Notes: generated by a model not told the origin, from the sequence alone. Positions 1 to 9,040 are shown, counted from the first letter of the stretch. The stretch is DNA of 64,000 nucleotides from Sorangium cellulosum So0157-2 (GCF_000418325.1 NC_021658.1:4885501-4949500); one strand, 5' to 3'. Translations and numbers: made by a program.

Positions 1-352
1 GGTCGCGCACGAGCGCGGGGTCGTTCACCGCGGCGGTCCCGAGCACGATGCGCTCGGCGCCGAGCGCGAGGTAGCTCTCGGCCGCGGCGGCGGAGCGGAT
101 GCCGCCGCCCACCTGCACGCTGCCCCCGTCCACGCCGAACGCCGCAACGACGGCGCGGACCGCGTCGGCCTGCACGGGCCGGCCGGCCCGGGCCCCCTCC
201 AGATCGACCACGTGCAGCCGATCGCAGGAGCGGCGGAGGCGGGCGGCGAGCGCCGCAGGGTCCTGGTCGTAGACGGTGACCTGATCGTAGCGCCCTTGAT
301 GGAGGCGCACGGCCTGGCCTCCGAGGAGATCGATGGCGGGGATGAGCTGCAC
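1..352 (-). CDS. hisA: HisA, phosphoribosylformimino-AICAR isomerase (N-terminal part, runs off the window)
   Basis: The protein begins (GTG) with QLIPAIDLLGGQAVRLHQG, the classic HisA N-terminus with the catalytic Asp in AIDL, and continues to the phosphate-binding motif QVGGGIRS and the segment AERIVLGTAAV. HisA is the (beta/alpha)8-barrel isomerase of histidine biosynthesis that converts ProFAR to PRFAR for HisF/HisH. An in-frame TAG lies four codons upstream, so the GTG is essentially forced. About 117 of roughly 245 residues are in the window. It is on the same strand as hisB-hisH, which lie 21 kb away instead of adjacent. Confidence 0.93.
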   Translation of the reverse strand, partial: MQLIPAIDLLGGQAVRLHQGRYDQVTVYDQDPAALAARLRRSCDRLHVVDLEGARAGRPVQADAVRAVVAAFGVDGGSVQVGGGIRSAAAAESYLALGAERIVLGTAAVNDPALVRD

Positions 353-450
353 GCGGCGGGTCTAGCGCGCCTCCGCGCCGGCGGGTAGAGGCCGCGAGGG
401 CGCGCGCGCTCGTCCGCGCGGGGCGCCGCGCCGCCGCGCCGCCGACCGCG

Positions 451-1455
451 TCACCACGCCCCGCGCGCCCCCAGCACCACGCCCTCGGGCCCCGCCGCGA
501 GCACCCCGGCGCGGATCCGGCTTGACGTCGCGCCGGCGGTCGCGTCGCTCTGCTTCGGCTCGGTCAGGTAGAGCACCGCCGCCGCCCCGAGCCCGGCCAG
601 CCCCACGCCGAAGCCGATCGTGCTCACGAGCCCCGTGGCGCTCGCGCTCTCGGCGGCGTCGAGCCCGATCTGGTCGCAGGCCGTCTCGTCGCTCGAGCCG
701 ATCCCGCTGCCGCAGTGCTTCTCGACGATGCTCTTCCGGCCCAGGGTGAGCGCGCCCGTGATCCCGCCGAGCACGAGCCCCGCCACGCCGACGCCGCCGG
801 CCACGTACACGGCCGTCCGCCGGCCCGACGCGCCGCCCGCGGGGGCCGCCCCGGCGCCGTTCACCTGCAGCTCGACCCGCTTCTTCTCGCCCTGGGCGAG
901 CTGGATCCGCGTCTCCCAGACGGACCCTCCCGGCGCCTGGGTCGACACGACGTGCTCCCCCGGCTCCACCGGGACGCTCGCGCCGAGCGCGGCGCCGTCC
1001 ACGACGTCGCCGTCGCGCTTCACCACCGTCCCCGTGGGGGCGCCGGGCGGGAGGGCGAGCGAGAGCTCCGGCACGAGCGGGGCCAGCCTGTCGCGCTCCT
1101 GCCGGGCCACCTTCGGCCGGTCCCCTTGCCGGCTCTTCTGCTCCGGCGGCAGCTGCTCGTACTGCGCCAGGTACTCGCCGAAGTGCGCGGACGCGGCGGC
1201 GATGCGGCCCCACCGCGACTCGCAGGTCGCGAGCGTGAAGAGCGCCCCCAGCTTGGGCTCGATCCGATGGCTCTCGGCGATCGCCTTGCAGCCCGCCTCG
1301 TACCGGCCCGCCTCCATGTCGGCGAGGCCTTGGTTGAAGAGGGCCTCCGCGGCCGCGCTGTCCTGCGCCGCGGCGGGCGCCGCTGCGGCGAGCGAGCAGA
1401 GGACGAGGGCGAGAGGGGCAATCCGGCGCAGGCAACGTGTCATGGTCTGGCGCAT
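451..1455 (-). CDS. Secreted TPR/PEGA-like protein with C-terminal membrane segments
   Basis: 334 residues. A Sec signal peptide (residues about 1-30, ending PAAAQ) is followed by a TPR-like stretch (about 32-90: EALFNQGLADMEAGRYEAG, then GALFTLATCESRWGR), a beta-rich PEGA-like segment around residues 135-190 (GTVVKRDGDVVDG, VEPGEHVVST), and two hydrophobic glycine-rich helices (about 210-235 and 275-300). The same architecture occurs in the proteins at 24825 and 31291. It lies 64 nt downstream of a frame-broken Ser/Thr kinase and is probably co-transcribed with it. I infer a periplasmic, inner-membrane-anchored scaffold or partner of that kinase; the enzymatic function is unknown and no catalytic motif is visible. 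Confidence 0.8.
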   Translation of the reverse strand: MRQTMTRCLRRIAPLALVLCSLAAAAPAAAQDSAAAEALFNQGLADMEAGRYEAGCKAIAESHRIEPKLGALFTLATCESRWGRIAAASAHFGEYLAQYEQLPPEQKSRQGDRPKVARQERDRLAPLVPELSLALPPGAPTGTVVKRDGDVVDGAALGASVPVEPGEHVVSTQAPGGSVWETRIQLAQGEKKRVELQVNGAGAAPAGGASGRRTAVYVAGGVGVAGLVLGGITGALTLGRKSIVEKHCGSGIGSSDETACDQIGLDAAESASATGLVSTIGFGVGLAGLGAAAVLYLTEPKQSDATAGATSSRIRAGVLAAGPEGVVLGARGAW

Positions 1456-1519
1456 CCACAGGGCGAGAGGTCGGACGGCGTGGGCGATGAGGGAGCCGGC
1501 ATCGCGGTGGACATGGATC

Positions 1520-2200
1520 TCAATCCCGTCCGAGCAAGGGGACCTTGGGGCGGGTCGAGGAGCCCTTTCGCTCGCTCGGGGCCGGCCTCGGCGCCGCCTT
1601 CGGGGGAGCGCTCGCCGGCCTGCGCACGGCCGGGCCCGCGCTGGCGCTCGGCGCGGACGCCGCGGCGTCGGGCTGCGCCGCCGCGGGGTCGGCCGCCGCG
1701 GCCGAGGGCTCGGCCGACGCCGCGGGGTCGGCCGCAGCGGCCGAGGGCTCCGCCGGCGCCGAGGGCCCGGCGGTCGGCGCCGCGCTCGGCGCGGGGGTGA
1801 CGGCGGCGCCCGACGCGCCGGCGTCCTGCGCGGCGGCCTCCGGCGACGCGGCCACGTCCGGCTCGGCCCCGGTGCGCATCAGAAGCCAGCTCCCCGCGAC
1901 GACCAGCACCCCGAGCCCGAGGACGGCCGCCGCCGCGATGAGCGGCGCCCGGCCGGGCCTCGCAGGCGCGATCGGCCCTGCGGGGACGGAGGTCATCGAG
2001 GTCTCCATCATGGTCGCCGCGAGCGGCACGCCCGGCGCGCGGGCCGGGTGCTCCGGACCGAGCGGGGCGACGCTCGTCATCGCGGGCGTCATCAGCACGG
2101 GCGCGGTCATCCCGGGCGCCGGCATCCCGGGCGCCGGCATCCCGGGCGCCGCATCCCGGGCGCCAGGCATCCCGGGCGCGTCATCGCGGGCGTCATCAGC
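1520..2200 (-). pseudogene. Displaced C-terminal half of the Ser/Thr kinase (linker, TM helix, Ala/Pro-rich tail)
   Basis: In the frame that differs from the kinase domain, the sequence encodes the end of an APGMP-type repeat linker, then a single transmembrane helix (LIAAAAVLGLGVLVVAG), then about 130 residues rich in Ala, Pro and Ser ending KVPLLGRD. This is the usual order of a membrane-bound myxobacterial kinase: cytosolic kinase, linker, TM, extracytoplasmic tail. The two pieces overlap in the repeat where the frame is lost, so I read this as the remainder of one gene spanning to 3222. It could only be translated if frameshifting occurs, if an internal ATG is used, or if the assembly has an indel error. 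Confidence 0.7.
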
Positions 2201-2245
2201 ACGGGCGCGGGCATCCCGGGCGCCGGCATCCCGGGCGCGGTGGTC
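2076..2245. repeat. Approx. 104-bp direct duplication in a Pro-Ala-Pro-Gly-Met coding repeat
   Basis: The same segment, beginning gtcatcgcgggcgtcatcag, starts at 2076 and again at 2180, with about 60 nt of near identity after each start. The offset is 104 nt, which is not a multiple of three. Each copy is filled with 15-nt units (PAPGM), and several units are 14 or 16 nt long. The kinase frame enters one copy and the TM/tail frame leaves the other; collapsing one copy would join the two frames directly. Confidence 0.75.
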
Positions 2246-3222
2246 CCGGGCGCCGGCGTGGCGAGCGCCGGCGTGGGGGCGCTCGCGAGGGACCAGGACG
2301 GAGCGCTCGGGTGGGGCACGGGTCCGCTGCTGGCCGCGGCCAGGCCGAGCACCTCGGAGAGCGCCTGCGCCGCCTCGCTCGCGGTGCGGAACCGCGCCGC
2401 CGGATCGACGGCCGCGACCTTGGCGAACCACGCGTCGAAGCCCGGCGGCAGCACCACCCGATGCGCCATCGCGCGCTGCACCGGCGGCTCCTTCGGCCCG
2501 TGGACGACCACCAGCGCGAACGCGATCACGTCGCCGGCGCTGAGCGCCTCCGGGCTCCAGTACGGCGTCCCCACGAGCAGCGTGTACGCGATCAACCCGA
2601 GCGCGTAGATGTCGACGGCGCTCGTGAGCTTCGTGTCGACGCGGAACTGCTCGGGCGCCATGTAGATGGGCGTCCCGAGGCTCCGCGTGAGGCCGGCCGC
2701 GGTGCCGCCCTCGGCGAGCAGCTTCGCCACGCCGAAATCGAGGATCTTCATGCGGGGCGTGCCGTCGTCCCGGTGGGTCACGAACAGGTTCTCGGGCTTC
2801 AGATCCCGGTGGATGATGGCCGCGGCGTGGGTCCGGTCGAGCGCCGACGCGGTCTGCTGGAGGTAGGTCGCGACCTCGCCGGGCGGCAGCCGGCCGAGGC
2901 GCTTGAGGCGCTGGCCGAGCTCCTCGCCGCGGAGCAGCTCCATCACCAGGAACGGCATCCCCGTCGCGTCGTCGATGCCCGCGTCGAAGACGTCGACGAT
3001 GTACTCGCTCTCGATGTCCGCCGTGATCTGCGCCTCGCGCTTGAAGCGGCTGCGCATCTCCTCGCTCTGGAAGAGGTACGCGTGCATCACCTTCAGCGCC
3101 CGGCGGCGGTTGGTCTCGAGGTGCACCGCCTCGTAGACGGACCCCATCGCGCCGACGGCGAGGAGGCGCACCACGCGATAGCGGTGCGCAAAGACCGTTC
3201 CGTCCGCGAGCGTGGCCGACAC
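2107..3222 (-). CDS. Eukaryote-type Ser/Thr protein kinase (kinase domain, frame broken before its TM helix)
   Basis: GTG start, 371 residues. Kinase domain from about residue 14 to 285 with a glycine loop (LLAVGAMGSVYEA), the invariant Lys in ALKVM, catalytic HRDLKPENLF, DFGVAKL and the APEQ activation-segment end, so it should be an active Pkn-type kinase. After residue 290 come a Pro/Ala-rich linker and PAPGM repeats, after which this frame becomes cysteine/arginine nonsense (GCRRPG) and stops. The true TM and tail lie in another frame downstream. It follows the FGE-fold lipoprotein gene and precedes the TPR/PEGA gene, suggesting one operon. No strong Shine-Dalgarno is seen before the GTG. 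Confidence 0.88.
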   Translation of the reverse strand: MSATLADGTVFAHRYRVVRLLAVGAMGSVYEAVHLETNRRRALKVMHAYLFQSEEMRSRFKREAQITADIESEYIVDVFDAGIDDATGMPFLVMELLRGEELGQRLKRLGRLPPGEVATYLQQTASALDRTHAAAIIHRDLKPENLFVTHRDDGTPRMKILDFGVAKLLAEGGTAAGLTRSLGTPIYMAPEQFRVDTKLTSAVDIYALGLIAYTLLVGTPYWSPEALSAGDVIAFALVVVHGPKEPPVQRAMAHRVVLPPGFDAWFAKVAAVDPAARFRTASEAAQALSEVLGLAAASSGPVPHPSAPSWSLASAPTPALATPAPGTTAPGMPAPGMPAPVLMTPAMTRPGCLAPGMRRPGCRRPGCRRPG

Positions 3223-3330
3223 GGCGGGAGGGTCGCGCGCGGCGGCGGTCGCGTCAAGGATTCAGGGAGCGGCGCAGGGCGCAGCGCGCGCGCCGCGCAG
3301 CCCGGCGCTCGCGATGGCGGAGCGGGCCCG

Positions 3331-4467
3331 TCACGGCGCGCGCGCGCACCGAAACCCGGTGCCCGCGAACTCCCCGCCGGGGCTGCGCTCCTCGAAGGCC
3401 GAGGTGAGCAACGTCTCCTCCTCGCTGCGCCAGCCTCCGCCCCAGATCATGTGGTTCGCGTCCGGGGTGAGGACGGTGCAGTCCTCGCACTCGAGCGGGA
3501 GGTCCTCCGCGAACGAATCCAGCACCCACTCCCACACGCTTCCGCCCAGGTCCGCATGCCCCCACCGCCCGTCCCCGCGCGGCGACCTCGACCCGCCCGG
3601 CTGGAGGTCCGCGATCTCGCACGACCCGTCGAGGCCGCAGCCGTACACCGCGTAGCTCTCGTCGGGCTCCGCGGCGCTGTCCGCGGTCGACCAGGGGTAC
3701 TGCCGCTGCTCGTCCCCGCCGGCCGCCGCGTAATGCCGCTCCGCCGCCGTGGGCAGTCGGCCGCCGTCCCAGGCGCAGAACGCGAACGCCACGAACCAGC
3801 TCACGCAGGTCACCGGCAGGAGCTCGTGGTCACCGACCTCGTCGGTCCACGAGTGATAAGGATCTTCGCAGTGCGTCCACGCCATCAACGCATCTCGATC
3901 GACTGGCATCTTGTCGTCCCATTCGGCGCGCCACCCGCTGTCCGGGATCTTCGGGTGCGCTCCCGCGCCCACGACCGGCCACGCCGCCGGGTACTCCGAG
4001 ACGAACGCCCGGAACCTCCCCACCGTGACCTCGAATCGATCCAGCCGGAGGTCGCTCACCGTCGCCAGGCGCGGCTCGGCGTCGCCGCGATCGAACGTGC
4101 CTCCGGGCACCAGCAGGCTCGCGCAGCAGCTCTCGTCCCCGCGCGGCCCGCAGATCGCATCCATGTCGGCGCAGCTCCTCGGGACGGTGCAGCCGCCGTC
4201 CCGACACAGGGGCGCCTCCTCGGGGCACTCGGCCTCATCCTGCCATCGGCCGTTCTCGTCGCACGTCTGCGGCCTGTCCTCCCGGCACCGCACCTCGTGC
4301 GGCGTGCACGGCTCACCGCCGCCACCGCCGCCACCGCCGCCGCCCGCGGCCCCGCCTCCTCCGTCCGCCAGGTGGTACGGCTCGTCCACGCCCACGATCG
4401 CCGTGCAGCCCCCCATCGCGAGGCATGACGCCGTCCACATCGCCACCGCCGACCTGCTCATCTCCAT
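3331..4467 (-). CDS. Lipoprotein with a formylglycine-generating-enzyme (FGE/SUMF1) fold
   Basis: 378 residues. Signal peptide with lipobox CLAMGGC puts the mature Cys at about residue 21; then a glycine-rich spacer, a Cys-rich segment (residues about 52-115), and an FGE-sulfatase/PvdO-type domain (about 118-378). Hallmarks are the start VPGGTFDRGD, LDRFEVTVGRF, PVTCVSWFVAFAFCAW, GGRLPTAAE, LGGSVWEW and the end TGFRCARAP. The catalytic Cys pair of true FGE (in a SYMCxxSYC-like stretch) is missing; here that region reads GGGWRSEEET. I therefore call it a structural or ligand-binding member, not a sulfatase activator. It heads a probable operon with the downstream Ser/Thr kinase and may be its outer-membrane sensor or substrate. 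Confidence 0.85.
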   Translation of the reverse strand: MEMSRSAVAMWTASCLAMGGCTAIVGVDEPYHLADGGGGAAGGGGGGGGGGEPCTPHEVRCREDRPQTCDENGRWQDEAECPEEAPLCRDGGCTVPRSCADMDAICGPRGDESCCASLLVPGGTFDRGDAEPRLATVSDLRLDRFEVTVGRFRAFVSEYPAAWPVVGAGAHPKIPDSGWRAEWDDKMPVDRDALMAWTHCEDPYHSWTDEVGDHELLPVTCVSWFVAFAFCAWDGGRLPTAAERHYAAAGGDEQRQYPWSTADSAAEPDESYAVYGCGLDGSCEIADLQPGGSRSPRGDGRWGHADLGGSVWEWVLDSFAEDLPLECEDCTVLTPDANHMIWGGGWRSEEETLLTSAFEERSPGGEFAGTGFRCARAP

Positions 4468-4790
4468 CGTCTCTCTCCCTACGGCAATCGCGCCGTCGGC
4501 ACCGCTGGGCCCGCGTGGCGTGAGCGGCTGACCCCGGCGGCCGGGTGTTGGACCTTACCGCACCTGCGCGCGCGGCAAGGCGAGGCGAGGCGAGGCGAGG
4601 CGAGGCGCGCCGGCCGCGAACGGCGTGGCGGAGGTCCGAGGGCTGCTGGTAAGCTCCGGCGCGGGCTCGATCTCCACGTGGCCCGGGGCGGCGAGCGGGC
4701 GTGAGGCAGGAGGAGCATGGGGGAGCGGAGGAGCGCACGCGCGACGCGCTCGGCCTACCCCTGGAATTGCGGATCGCGGGCAAGGCGGGG
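4468..4790. other. Intergenic region between divergent genes, with a 5-bp tandem repeat
   Basis: About 320 nt separate the FGE-fold lipoprotein (minus) from the hybrid kinase (plus), so promoters for both should lie here. The only clear structure is a short tandem run of ggcga (five full copies) at about 4579-4607. An earlier in-frame GTG at 4701 could extend the downstream kinase into this region. Confidence 0.45.
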
Positions 4791-7034
4791 ATGCACATCA
4801 CAGAGTCGACTGCGCGCGGACACGAAGCCCTCGCTGAGCGGCGGGCCGAGCCGATGGACGTGAACGGACCGGAGGGCGCTCGACCGGAGACCCTCCTGAT
4901 CGTCGACGACGTGCCCGCCAACCTGGCTGTCATCCTCGCTCACCTGGAGGACCAGGGCTTCGAGATCGCGATCGCCCAGGATGGCGAGGAGGCCCTGGAG
5001 CGGGCGGAGCTCTTGCGGCCCGATCTGATCCTGCTCGACGTCGTGCTGGTGCCCGGGATCGACGGCTTCGAGACGTGCCGGCGCCTGAAGGCGTCCGCGA
5101 GCACCCGGGAGATCCCGGTGATCTTCATGACCGCCCTGGCGGACACCGCCGACAAGGTCGCGGGGTTCGAGGCCGGCGGGGTCGATTACGTCACCAAGCC
5201 GTTCCAGCTCGACGAGGTCGTCGCGCGCGTCAGGACGCACCTGGCCATGCACGCGATGCGCCGGAAGATCGCGGCGCAGAACGCGCAATTGCAGCGGGAG
5301 ATCGCCATGCGCGAGCAGTTCGAGTCCGCCCTGCGGCTCGCCCACGGCGCCCTGGAGCAGCGCGTCGCCGAGCGCACGGTCGAGCTCGCCGCGGCGAACG
5401 CCACGCTCCAGGAGGAGAGCGCCGAGCGCAAGCGGGCCCTCGCGGCCCTGAGCGAGAGTCAGCGCCTCCTCCGGGCCGTCATCGACAACTCGACGGCCGT
5501 CATCTACGTCAAGGACGCGGCGGGGCGATACGTGCTCATCAATCGCCACTTCGAGAGGCTCTTTCATGTGACCGAGGCGTCGATCCTCGGCAGGACCGAT
5601 GACGAGCTGTTCCCGCCCGCGCAGGCCAGCGCGTTCCGCGCCCACGACCGGCGGGTGCTCGACGCCCGGACGCCGCTCCAGGCCGAGGAGCTCGTGATGC
5701 AGGACGACGGCCCGCACACCTACATCTCCATCAAGTGTCCGCTGCGCGACGCGGCCGACGAGCCGTGGGCCGTCTGCGGCATCTCGACCGACATCACCGA
5801 GCGCAAGCGGGCGGAGGAGGAGCGAGAGGCGCTCCTCGCCCGCGAGCAGGCCGCGCGCGAGAAGGCCGAGGCCGCCGACCGCCTGAAGGACGAGTTCCTC
5901 GCCACGCTCAGCCACGAGCTGCGCACGCCGCTCACCTCCATCGTCGGCTGGGCGCAGCTCCTCTGCACGGGCACGCTGGACGCGGCCACGATGCGGCGCG
6001 GCTTGGAGTCCATCGCGCGCAACAGCCTGGCCGAGCTGCAGATCGTCGAGGATCTGCTCGACGTCTCCGCCATCGTGAGCGGCAAGATGACCCTGAAGGC
6101 GCAGCCGGTCTGCCTGGCCTCGGTCCTGCGCGCCGCGCTCGACACGCTGACGCTGGCCGCCGACGCCAAGGGGGTCAGCGTCTCGCTGTCGCTGAATCCG
6201 GAGGCCGGCAAGGTCTGGGGAGACGGCGGTCGCCTGCAGCAGGTCGTCTGGAACCTGCTCGGCAACGCCGTCAAGTTCACGCCGCCTGGCGGGCGCGTCG
6301 CCGTGTCGCTGGACAGGGTCGGCGCCACGGCCCAGATCCGCGTCAGCGACACGGGGGAGGGGATCAGCGCGGAGTTTTTGCCCCTCGTGTTCGAGCGTTT
6401 TCGCCAGGCCGACAGCTCGATACAGCGCCGGCGCGGCGGGCTCGGGCTCGGCCTCTCCATCGTGCGGCGCCTCGTGGAGCTGCACGGCGGCGCGGTCCGC
6501 GCCGAGAGCGGCGGTCCGGGCCAGGGCGCGACGTTCACCGTCGATCTGCCGCTCCTGCCGTCGGTCGAGGCGCCCGCTGCCCCGGGCGCCGCGCTCGCGC
6601 CCCGGGGCAGCGGCGCGGCCCCCCCGCCGGTCCTGGCGGGCCTGCGCGTCCTCGTGATCGACGACGCGCCGGACATGCGGGAGCTGATGGCGCGCCTCCT
6701 CTCGGGGGCGGGCGCCGAGGTCCGCGTCGCCGGCTTGGCGCGGGAGGGCTTCGAGCTCGTCGAGCCGTGGCGGCCGGACGTCATCGTGAGCGACATCGGC
6801 CTTCCCGGCGAGGACGGCCACGCGCTGATCCGCCGCGTCCGGGCGCTCCCGGCCGAGCGCGGCGGCGCGACGCCCGCGATCGCGCTCACCGCGTATGCCG
6901 GCCAGAGCGCGCGCGATCGGACGCTCTCCGAGGGATACCAGATGCACCTCCCCAAGCCGGTCGATCCCGCCGCGCTCGTCGAGGTGATCGCCCGCCTGGC
7001 CCACCCCGGCGGGCCCGAACTCTCCCGCACGTAG
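4791..7034 (+). CDS. Hybrid histidine kinase: REC - coiled coil - PAS - HisKA - HATPase - REC
   Basis: About 747 residues from the ATG preceded by aaggcgggg; starts at GTG 4701 or ATG 4854 are also possible. An N-terminal receiver domain (LLIVDD, phosphoacceptor in LILLDVVLV, Lys in VTKPF) is followed by a helical linker, a PAS domain (about residues 225-340, AVIDNSTAVIYVKDAAGRY, ending in the PAC-like DITERKRAEEE), HisKA with LSHELRTP (His near residue 373), an HATPase domain (N box WNLLGNAVKF, G1 VSDTGEGI, G2 GGLGLGLSI) and a second receiver (VLVIDD, Asp in IVSDIGLPGEDG). No membrane helices: a cytosolic phosphorelay kinase. No adjacent output regulator is seen, so its partner is unknown. 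Confidence 0.93.
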   Translation: MHITESTARGHEALAERRAEPMDVNGPEGARPETLLIVDDVPANLAVILAHLEDQGFEIAIAQDGEEALERAELLRPDLILLDVVLVPGIDGFETCRRLKASASTREIPVIFMTALADTADKVAGFEAGGVDYVTKPFQLDEVVARVRTHLAMHAMRRKIAAQNAQLQREIAMREQFESALRLAHGALEQRVAERTVELAAANATLQEESAERKRALAALSESQRLLRAVIDNSTAVIYVKDAAGRYVLINRHFERLFHVTEASILGRTDDELFPPAQASAFRAHDRRVLDARTPLQAEELVMQDDGPHTYISIKCPLRDAADEPWAVCGISTDITERKRAEEEREALLAREQAAREKAEAADRLKDEFLATLSHELRTPLTSIVGWAQLLCTGTLDAATMRRGLESIARNSLAELQIVEDLLDVSAIVSGKMTLKAQPVCLASVLRAALDTLTLAADAKGVSVSLSLNPEAGKVWGDGGRLQQVVWNLLGNAVKFTPPGGRVAVSLDRVGATAQIRVSDTGEGISAEFLPLVFERFRQADSSIQRRRGGLGLGLSIVRRLVELHGGAVRAESGGPGQGATFTVDLPLLPSVEAPAAPGAALAPRGSGAAPPPVLAGLRVLVIDDAPDMRELMARLLSGAGAEVRVAGLAREGFELVEPWRPDVIVSDIGLPGEDGHALIRRVRALPAERGGATPAIALTAYAGQSARDRTLSEGYQMHLPKPVDPAALVEVIARLAHPGGPELSRT

Positions 7035-7329
7035 CGTGTGGCCTCAGCGCCGAGGCGCCGCTGACCGGATCCGCGCATGGACCTGCGAGGTGAGCGCCTG
7101 TCCCCCGATGGGCCCCAAGGGGCGAGCCTGGCGCAGCTCGCGGGGTGTCGCGAGCGCCTCGCTCGGCTTCTCTGGCCCTTCGTGGCGCTTTCGTGCAAGA
7201 TGAGGCCCCTTACAAGAGTCCGCGAAAGCCGCTCCGCGCTCGCTGCGATCGGGCGTCTCCTGCGGGTTTTGCGGGCGCAGACTCCTGAGCTGCTCTCCGC
7301 TTCGGGGCGAGCGGAAGGGCGATTGATCG

Positions 7330-8790
7330 ATGCAAGACGACCTGAGCCGGGAGACCGAGGAGAAGCCCGTCACTGTCAAGAGCGTCGGGACCACCCATAC
7401 CCTCGAGCCGGACCTGGGGCGTTTCCGGTGGGAGTGCGACCGGGGGATGCTGTTCACCCACGGTCGTCCGTCGGTGCTCTTCTGGCTCAACCCGTCGCTC
7501 TATCGCATGCTGGAGCCGCTCGTCAACGAGGTCGGCGTCCCGCTCTTCCGCCTCATGGTGGCTCAGCACTCGAGCATGGGCACGGCCGAGGACTACGACA
7601 CGATGGTCACCGCGCTGGGCGAGACCTTCGAGGAGGGGTTCCTCGCCTGGGGGAGCGCCGTGGGCATGGGCGGGTGGGGCCGGTTCGAGCTCCCTGTGTT
7701 CGACGAGGAGTCTCGGCGCGCCGTGGTGGTCGTGCGGAATCCGTGGGAGCTCGAGATGCAGCGCGGCTCGACGGTGCGCTGGGGTTGCCCGTTCCTCCAG
7801 GGGAAGATCATCGGGATTCTCTCTCACGCCCTCGGGGTCAACTGCTGGGCGGATGAGCTCCTGAGCGCGCCGGACGAGGCCCAGGCGTCCGTCGAGTTCC
7901 GCGTCTATCCTTCGGACAGGACGCTCGACGCGGAGATGACGCGGCTGCGCCTCGCGCACCACGAGGAGGCGAAGCGGAAGCTCGAGGAGCGGACGCTGGA
8001 GCTCCGGCAGAGCGAGGCGCAGCAGCGGGCGATCCTCGCCTCGCTCAGCGAGGTCGTCTTCACGCTCGACGAGGGGGGCCGGCTCACGAGCTATCATGTG
8101 CCGAAGGAGGTCGGCGCCTTCCACGAGGCGCCCGAGCGCGCGATCGGCCGGCACGTGCGCGACGTGATGCCGCAGCGGATCGCCGCCGTGCTCCTCGACG
8201 CGATCGCGGACCTCGCTCGGGACGGGGCGCCGCGCGCGGTGAGCTACGCCCGGGAGCATGGGGGAGAGGAGCGGTTCTTCAGCGCCAAGCTCTCGATCCT
8301 GCGGGATCCTGTCTCGGGCCGCGGCGGGGTGACCGTGGTCGAGCGCGACGTGACCGACCGGGTGCGCGCCGAACACGCGCTCACGGAGCGGCTCAACGTG
8401 ATCGAGCGGCAGCAGGAGATGATCCAGGTCCTGTCCACGCCGATCATCCAGGTGTGGGACGGGGTGCTGGCGCTGCCGCTCGTCGGCGTGATCGACGGCC
8501 GCCGAGCGGCGTCGATCACCGAGAGCCTGCTGCGGGAGATCGTGAGCACGCAGGCGCGCGTGGCGATCCTCGATCTGACGGGCGTCGACGTCGTGGACTC
8601 GGCGATCGCCGATCACTTCCTGCGCATCGTGCGCGCGGTCGAGCTCCTGGGCACGACGTGCCTCATCTCGGGGATCCGGCCCGCGGTGGCGCAGACGATG
8701 ACGCAGCTCGGGACCGGCATCGAGAAGGCGCGGACGTTCGGCACCATGCGGGCCGCGCTGATGTCCGTGACGCGCCGGCAGAGGGCCTGA
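7330..8790 (+). CDS. V4R-like / PAS / STAS sensor protein (RsbR-like)
   Basis: 486 residues. The N-terminal ~200 residues resemble the V4R small-ligand-binding fold (conserved pattern near GKIIGILSHALGVNCW). A coiled coil (about 200-235) leads into a PAS domain (ILASLSEVVFTLDEGGRLT to VVERDVTDRV), then a short coil and a C-terminal STAS domain (about 370-480) with VWDGVLALPLVGVID, VAILDLTGVDVVDSAIADHF and LISGIRPAVAQTM. This is the layout of RsbR-type stressosome proteins; the usual phosphorylatable Thr/Ser position falls in LTGVDVVDS. No RsbS/RsbT partner is adjacent. Probably a cytosolic stress or ligand sensor that works by protein-protein interaction. Confidence 0.85.
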   Translation: MQDDLSRETEEKPVTVKSVGTTHTLEPDLGRFRWECDRGMLFTHGRPSVLFWLNPSLYRMLEPLVNEVGVPLFRLMVAQHSSMGTAEDYDTMVTALGETFEEGFLAWGSAVGMGGWGRFELPVFDEESRRAVVVVRNPWELEMQRGSTVRWGCPFLQGKIIGILSHALGVNCWADELLSAPDEAQASVEFRVYPSDRTLDAEMTRLRLAHHEEAKRKLEERTLELRQSEAQQRAILASLSEVVFTLDEGGRLTSYHVPKEVGAFHEAPERAIGRHVRDVMPQRIAAVLLDAIADLARDGAPRAVSYAREHGGEERFFSAKLSILRDPVSGRGGVTVVERDVTDRVRAEHALTERLNVIERQQEMIQVLSTPIIQVWDGVLALPLVGVIDGRRAASITESLLREIVSTQARVAILDLTGVDVVDSAIADHFLRIVRAVELLGTTCLISGIRPAVAQTMTQLGTGIEKARTFGTMRAALMSVTRRQRA

Positions 8791-9040
8791 GCCGGAGCTC
8801 GGGGGCGTCGTCGGGCGGCGGAGGGCCTCCTGCGCTCGTGACGCGCTGCATGCGTCCGCTCCGTCCGCGCGGCGACCGAGCGAGCGCCTCGTTCGTGCCG
8901 CCGAGCGCCGGCGCTCCTGCCCCGTCCGTCGTGGCCGAGATGCGCCGCGGGCGAGCGGGCCGGACGGGATCGCGAAGCGCCCTGGCCGAGCCAGGGCTGG
9001 TTGCGCGAGGTCGGCGGGTGGATACCATCGCTCGCCGACG

